Part shown: in pieces, positions 60,534 through 64,000 of the stretch | Layout of the letters: the number at the start of each line of letters is the position of its first letter | How positions within the stretch are numbered: position 1 is the stretch's first letter | DNA from: an uncultured Christensenella sp. | GTDB taxonomy: Bacteria > Bacillota > Clostridia > Christensenellales > Pumilibacteraceae | Direction of reading: 5' to 3' | DNA length: 64,000 nt | Assembly (NCBI GenBank): GCA_910585955.1 | Contig: CAJUGC010000009.1 | Coordinates: 39,111-103,110, forward strand | Translations under genes and position numbers: made by a program | The notes under the pieces: generated by a model | Databases searched by the model: none | Told to the model about the DNA's origin: nothing | The model's input: only the letters and a program-made list of their open reading frames with translations

Positions 60534-60562
60534 TCATATCGAAGCGTTTTTGTGCATATAAA
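60534..60562 (+). promoter_or_regulatory. Candidate sigma-E promoter of spoIVA
   Basis: TCATATC (60534-60540), 14 bases, CATATAAA (60555-60562) is close to the sigma-E pattern. spoIVA is sigma-E-dependent in Bacillus subtilis. No sigma-A promoter is visible here. Confidence 0.5.
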
Positions 60563-60592
60563 TTAAATATCAAATTTTATAGGAGAATTCTT

Positions 60593-62074
60593 ATGGAAGA
60601 TTTCGATATTTATAGAGATATAAGCGAAAGAAGCGGCGGCGACATTTACATAGGCGTCGTGGGTCCCGTGCGTTCGGGCAAGTCTACTTTCATCACGAAC
60701 TTTATGCAAAAGCTTGTTTTGCCGAATGTCGACGACAGATACGAAAAAGAACGCATGGTAGACGAGTTGCCGCAGAGTGCGAATGGGAAGTCAATAATGA
60801 CCACTCAGCCCAAGTTCGTTCCGAATGAAGCCGTTAAGCTTAATCTCGGTGAAAACGTTACGGCAAACGTACGGCTTGTGGATTGCGTAGGCTATCTCAT
60901 CGACGGCGCAGTCGGGCACATGGACGGTGAAAAACCGCGCATGGTGAGAACGCCTTGGAGTGACGAGGAAATACCTTTTCACGACGCTGCGGAGATAGGC
61001 ACAAAAAAGGTAATCACCGAACATTCTACCGTCGGCATCGTCATGACGAGCGACGGTTCGATTGCGACGGAGCTTCCGAGAAGCGCGTACGCTCAAGCCG
61101 AGGAACGCGCCGTAAACGAATTGAAAGCACTCGGCAAGCCGTTTATCGTGATTGTCAACTCGACCGTGCCCACCTCGCAAGAGACCGTAAAGCTTGCTCA
61201 GGCGCTTTCGGAGAAATACGACAACGCCGTTATGCCGCTTAATGCGGCGACGATGTCGGAGAGCGACATACTCGCGATATTCGAAAAGCTCCTAATGGAA
61301 TTTCCGCTAATGGATGTGGACGTCAAGTGCGCGAAGTGGATGCGAGCGTTGCCGTACGAGAACAAAATCATTTCGTCGCTGTGCGACATTGTGTCGCAAA
61401 AGACGGCGGAAATGCACAAAATGCGAGATTATAAAAAACTCGATATCGATTTCGAGGACCACGAATATTTCGAGTGTATTAAGACCGAGCTTGCCGAACC
61501 GGGAAAGGGAAGAGTGACATTTTCCGTGACGCCGAAAGAAAACCTTTTCTACACGGCTCTTTCCGAAGAATGCGAGGTGGAAATAAACGACGATTTTGAA
61601 CTTATGAGCTCGCTTAAAGATCTTGTAAAAGCCAAGAAAGAGTACGACAAAATAAGCGCGGCGCTCGAGGAGGTAAAGCAAAACGGTTACGGCGTCGTTA
61701 CTCCTTCCATGGACGAAATGACGCTTGAAGAACCGCAGATTGTACGACAGGGCGGCAGATTCGGCGTCAAGCTTAAGGCTTCTGCTCCGTCGCTGCACAT
61801 TATGCAAGTAGATATACAGACCGAGGTGAGTCCTATTGTAGGCACCGAGCAGCAGAGCGAGGAGATGGTCAAGTATCTGTTGAGCGAGTTCGAGAACGAC
61901 CCCAAGGGCATATGGGAAACAAATATGTTCGGCAAATCGCTTCATATGCTTGTGAACGAGGGGCTAAACAATAAACTTACGGCCATGCCCGACGACACGC
62001 AGAAAAAGATGCGAAAGACTCTTTCGAGAATTGTAAACGAGGGCAAAGGCGGAGTGATCTGCATATTGTTGTAA
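60593..62074 (+). CDS. spoIVA: SpoIVA, spore-coat basement ATPase
   Basis: ATPase that polymerises on the forespore surface and anchors the coat. Walker A is GPVRSGKST (about residues 24-32), in a TRAFAC-like GTPase fold whose members here use ATP. Long conserved blocks such as NGKSIMTTQPKFVPNEAV, ITEHSTVGIVMTSDGSI and the C-terminus EGKGGVICILL identify it. 493 residues, normal. AGGAG precedes the ATG. Confidence 0.97.
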   Translation: MEDFDIYRDISERSGGDIYIGVVGPVRSGKSTFITNFMQKLVLPNVDDRYEKERMVDELPQSANGKSIMTTQPKFVPNEAVKLNLGENVTANVRLVDCVGYLIDGAVGHMDGEKPRMVRTPWSDEEIPFHDAAEIGTKKVITEHSTVGIVMTSDGSIATELPRSAYAQAEERAVNELKALGKPFIVIVNSTVPTSQETVKLAQALSEKYDNAVMPLNAATMSESDILAIFEKLLMEFPLMDVDVKCAKWMRALPYENKIISSLCDIVSQKTAEMHKMRDYKKLDIDFEDHEYFECIKTELAEPGKGRVTFSVTPKENLFYTALSEECEVEINDDFELMSSLKDLVKAKKEYDKISAALEEVKQNGYGVVTPSMDEMTLEEPQIVRQGGRFGVKLKASAPSLHIMQVDIQTEVSPIVGTEQQSEEMVKYLLSEFENDPKGIWETNMFGKSLHMLVNEGLNNKLTAMPDDTQKKMRKTLSRIVNEGKGGVICILL

Positions 62075-62091
62075 TTTAATAAACAAAACAC

Positions 62092-62125
62092 AAAAGGCTC
62101 GAAGATTTTCGGGCTTTTTGTTTTT
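62092..62125 (+). terminator. Terminator of spoIVA
   Basis: AAAAGGCTCGAA (62092-62103) pairs over 12 positions with TTCGGGCTTTTT (62108-62119), then GTTTTT. Confidence 0.88.
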
Positions 62126-62137
62126 GTGCTAAAACAT

Positions 62138-62166
62138 TTGATTTTAACGAACGGATATGGTAAAAT
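62138..62166 (+). promoter_or_regulatory. Sigma-A-type promoter of rdgB, leaderless start
   Basis: TTGATT (62138-62143), 17 bases, TAAAAT (62161-62166), then 6 bases to the ATG at 62173. No clear Shine-Dalgarno. Confidence 0.72.
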
Positions 62167-62172
62167 TCGAGT

Positions 62173-62751
62173 ATGGAGAAACTTATCGTAGCAAGTAACA
62201 ATAAAGCTAAGATTGCAGAGATCAAAGCGATCCTGTCCGATTTGTACGACGTCCGTTCGCTTAAAGACGAAGGCGTGGTTTCCGATCCCGAAGAAACCGG
62301 CGCAACATTTGCCGAGAACGCTCTGATAAAGGCAAAAGCGGCTCACGATCTTACCGGCGCGGCAACTCTCGCCGACGACAGCGGGCTTGTCGTTGACGCT
62401 TTGGGCGGCGCACCCGGAGTTCATTCGGCAAGATATTCGGGCGCTCACGGCAATGACGACGCAAATAACAAACTTCTTCTGAAAAATCTCGAAGGCAAGG
62501 AAAATAGGAAAGCCTGTTTCATGTGCGCAATTGCTTTGATAAAATCCAACGGTGAGATTATCGAAGCCGAAGGTCGCACGGACGGCGAAATACTTTTTAC
62601 CGAGCAGGGTGAAGGCGGCTTCGGATATGATCCGCTTTTTTATTCGTATGATTTGCAAAAATCTTTCGGCATGGCGAATACGACAGAGAAGAACGCTGTC
62701 AGCCACAGAGCGCGAGCTCTCACAGCTCTTGAAAAGAAGGTGCGGGCATGA
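62173..62751 (+). CDS. rdgB: RdgB/HAM1 non-canonical purine NTP pyrophosphatase
   Basis: House-cleaning enzyme removing ITP, XTP and dITP. Motifs: IVASNNKAKIAEI, ETGATFAENALIKA, ADDSGLVVDALGGAPGVHSARY, GFGYDPLFY and the C-terminal SHRARAL. 192 residues, normal. The last bases overlap the next gene's ATG. Confidence 0.95.
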   Translation: MEKLIVASNNKAKIAEIKAILSDLYDVRSLKDEGVVSDPEETGATFAENALIKAKAAHDLTGAATLADDSGLVVDALGGAPGVHSARYSGAHGNDDANNKLLLKNLEGKENRKACFMCAIALIKSNGEIIEAEGRTDGEILFTEQGEGGFGYDPLFYSYDLQKSFGMANTTEKNAVSHRARALTALEKKVRA

Positions 62752-63218
62752 AAATTGCGGTTGTCAGCGATACGCACGGAGCAGTTTGGCGCTTGGAAAG
62801 TTTGAAAAATATAATCGATGAATGTGATTTTCTGTTCTTTCTCGGCGACGGAGAAACAGATATAAAGCGTCTCGGAGGATTATTTAAAGCTCAAATAGTC
62901 GCTGTAGCCGGTAATAACGATTTTCGCGGATTCTATGAGAAAGAGGTCGTGGAAGAAGTTTGCGGAGTGAAGTTTTTATTGACGCACGGTCATGCTTACG
63001 GAGTTAACGCAGGTATGGATAGGCTGCTCTCGAGAGCTAAAGAGAAGGAATGCAGAGTCGCTCTTTACGGGCACACGCATAGAGCGATTGTAGAGGAACG
63101 CGACGGCATAACGGTAATGAATCCGGGGTCTCTCGGCTATCCTGATGACGGACGACCGTCTTACGGCATTATAGAGTGTGATAAAAACGGAATTTTTGCA
63201 AAAATCGCATATATTTAG
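62748..63218 (+). CDS. YfcE/MJ0936-family phosphodiesterase
   Basis: 156-residue metallophosphoesterase. Metal ligands lie in SDTHG, GDGETD, GNND, THGHAYG and GHTH. This small family hydrolyses phosphodiester bonds in vitro; its natural substrate is not settled. It is translationally coupled to rdgB (overlap of 4 bases); the rdgB-phosphoesterase pair is common in Firmicutes. Confidence 0.9.
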   Translation: MKIAVVSDTHGAVWRLESLKNIIDECDFLFFLGDGETDIKRLGGLFKAQIVAVAGNNDFRGFYEKEVVEEVCGVKFLLTHGHAYGVNAGMDRLLSRAKEKECRVALYGHTHRAIVEERDGITVMNPGSLGYPDDGRPSYGIIECDKNGIFAKIAYI

Positions 63219-63230
63219 CCCGAAAATTAT

Positions 63231-63259
63231 TTGACAGGCAACGTGAGATATGATATAAT
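63231..63259 (+). promoter_or_regulatory. Consensus promoter of the tRNA cluster
   Basis: TTGACA (63231-63236), 17 bases, TATAAT (63254-63259), a perfect match 19 bases before the first tRNA. Confidence 0.92.
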
Positions 63260-63278
63260 TTGACGGTATGGAAAGCGT

Positions 63279-63352
63279 GCGGGTGTAGCTCAATGGTAGA
63301 GTTCCAGCCTTCCAAGCTGGCTGCGTGGGTTCGATTCCCATCACCCGCTCCA
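63279..63352 (+). tRNA. tRNA-Gly(TCC)
   Basis: Acceptor GCGGGTG/CACCCGC, anticodon stem CCAGC/GCTGG with TCC in the loop, TTCGATT T loop, and encoded CCA. Confidence 0.96.
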
Positions 63353-63358
63353 TATTTT

Positions 63359-63435
<77 letters not shown>

Positions 63436-63438
63436 TGT

Positions 63439-63516
<78 letters not shown>

Positions 63517-63521
63517 TATAC

Positions 63522-63596
63522 AGGGGTGTCGCCAAGCGGTAAGGCACGAGACTTTGACTTTCGCACTCGCAGGTCCGAATCCTGCCACCCCTGCCA
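63522..63596 (+). tRNA. tRNA-Gln(TTG)
   Basis: Acceptor AGGGGTG/CACCCCT, anticodon loop CTTTGAC (anticodon TTG) on stem CGAGA/TTTCG, encoded CCA. T loop starts TCCGAAT. Confidence 0.94.
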
Positions 63597-63647
63597 AATC
63601 GTAACGGCTCGGAATTCATTTGTTGTCTTTCGTAAAACAAATTATAG

Positions 63648-63723
63648 TGGGGTGTCGCCAAGCGGTAAGGCACTGGACTCTGACTCCAGCACTTCGTAGG
63701 TTCGAATCCTACCACCCCAGCCA
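63648..63723 (+). tRNA. tRNA-Gln(CTG)
   Basis: Acceptor TGGGGTG/CACCCCA, anticodon loop CTCTGAC (anticodon CTG) on stem CTGGA/TCCAG, encoded CCA. Closely similar to the preceding tRNA-Gln, so probably a duplicate that changed its wobble base. Confidence 0.95.
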
Positions 63724-63731
63724 CAGTATAC

Positions 63732-63785
63732 AAAATGCGTTCGTTATATGCGTTATGTTTGTGAAAACGAGCGCATTTTTGTTTT
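63732..63785 (+). terminator. Terminator of the tRNA cluster
   Basis: AAAATGCGTTCG (63732-63743) pairs over 12 positions with CGAGCGCATTTT (63768-63779), followed by TGTTTT. Confidence 0.85.
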
Positions 63786-63792
63786 ATGTCAC

Positions 63793-63835
63793 AAAAGAAA
63801 ACAAACCCGTCCAAAGGCAAAAGCAAAGGACGGGT
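63793..63835 (-). terminator. Terminator of spo0A
   Basis: On the - strand ACCCGTCC/GGACGGGT (63835-63805) with a T-rich tail (TTGTTTTCTTTT). Confidence 0.85.
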
Positions 63836-63871
63836 GGGGGTTAAGGGATGAATGCGTGGAGGGGAGTAGAA

Positions 63872-64000
63872 TCAATCGGCGTCAAGCATTAGTTTATCCG
63901 CTATAAGCGCGATGAATTCGCTGTTTGTGGGCTTTTCGTAGCTGTTGCACACGCTCATTCCGAATAGGGCATTGATGTTTTCGATCTTGCCTCTGTTCCA
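63872..64000 (-). CDS. spo0A: Spo0A, sporulation master regulator, C-terminal end
   Basis: Only the last 42 codons are in the window. Read on the - strand they begin WNRGKIENINALFG and continue with KPTNSEFIALIADKL, the unmistakable end of the Spo0A DNA-binding domain; KPTNSEFIA is nearly invariant. Spo0A is the response regulator that starts sporulation by binding TTGTCGAA boxes; two candidate boxes lie upstream of spoIIGA and sigG in this window. Confidence 0.95.
   Translation of the reverse strand, partial: WNRGKIENINALFGMSVCNSYEKPTNSEFIALIADKLMLDAD

Overview
The window reads as chromosomal DNA of a sporulation-competent member of the Clostridia, probably from a poorly characterised lineage. 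Nearly every gene is on the + strand. The sporulation genes spoIIGA, sigE, sigG, spoIVA, a ylmC/ymxH-type gene, spoVD/ftsI and the end of spo0A are all present. MurE carries the DNPR signature of meso-diaminopimelate-adding enzymes. G+C looks moderate, and TTG and GTG starts are common. No insertion sequence, phage gene or CRISPR array was seen.

Layout. 1-4.6 kb: end of clpP, then clpX, lon and engB (proteolysis and ribosome assembly). 4.6-7.7 kb: a Cys-rich unknown, a phosphoesterase, and on the - strand ilvA-ridA. 7.8-17 kb: first half of the division/cell-wall (dcw) cluster: mraZ, rsmH, an ftsL-like gene, a PASTA penicillin-binding protein, murE, mraY, murD, ftsW. 16.9-18 kb: thiT behind a TPP riboswitch, overlapping the end of ftsW. 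18-22 kb: two membrane proteins, then serC-serA on the - strand. 22.3-40.1 kb: a single apparent operon of three giant genes (about 1782, 1707 and 2370 codons). These are a secreted RCC1-type propeller protein with one membrane anchor, a membrane-anchored protein with a very long cytoplasmic coiled coil and an RPGARP tail, and a soluble giant coiled-coil protein with an acidic head and a basic Ser/Lys tail. 40.2-46.6 kb: second half of the dcw cluster (murA, ftsQ, ftsA, ftsZ) running into spoIIGA-sigE. 46.6-48 kb: sigG inverted on the - strand, and a divergent ylmC/ymxH-type gene. 48-51.8 kb: nrdR, feoA, feoB, an RluA-type pseudouridine synthase. 51.8-58.2 kb: DUF975-like protein, membrane cyclophilin, membrane protein, DUF512 protein, der, plsY. 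58.2-60.5 kb: a TIR-domain gene behind an attenuator-like RNA leader. 60.5-64 kb: spoIVA, rdgB, a YfcE/MJ0936-type phosphodiesterase, five tRNA genes (Gly, Arg, His, Gln, Gln) and the 3' end of spo0A on the - strand.

How it fits together. The dcw genes supply peptidoglycan precursors, septal synthesis and the Z ring, and the same block leads into the sigma-E/sigma-G sporulation programme. The giant operon sits between the two halves of the dcw cluster. It could build an envelope-spanning complex linking an extracellular propeller to cytoplasmic filaments; this is the best candidate for an undescribed system. The second is the zinc-ribbon/TPR/TIR/membrane protein, with a SARM1-like W-x3-E motif and a three-arm RNA switch upstream.

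A further theme is regulatory. Six genes (starts at 5259, 17998, 41576, 45026, 54927, 62173) have a -10 box only 6-7 nt before the ATG and no Shine-Dalgarno sequence, which implies leaderless mRNAs. Coordinates and motifs were read by eye; family names rest on recognised motifs and synteny, not on a database search.
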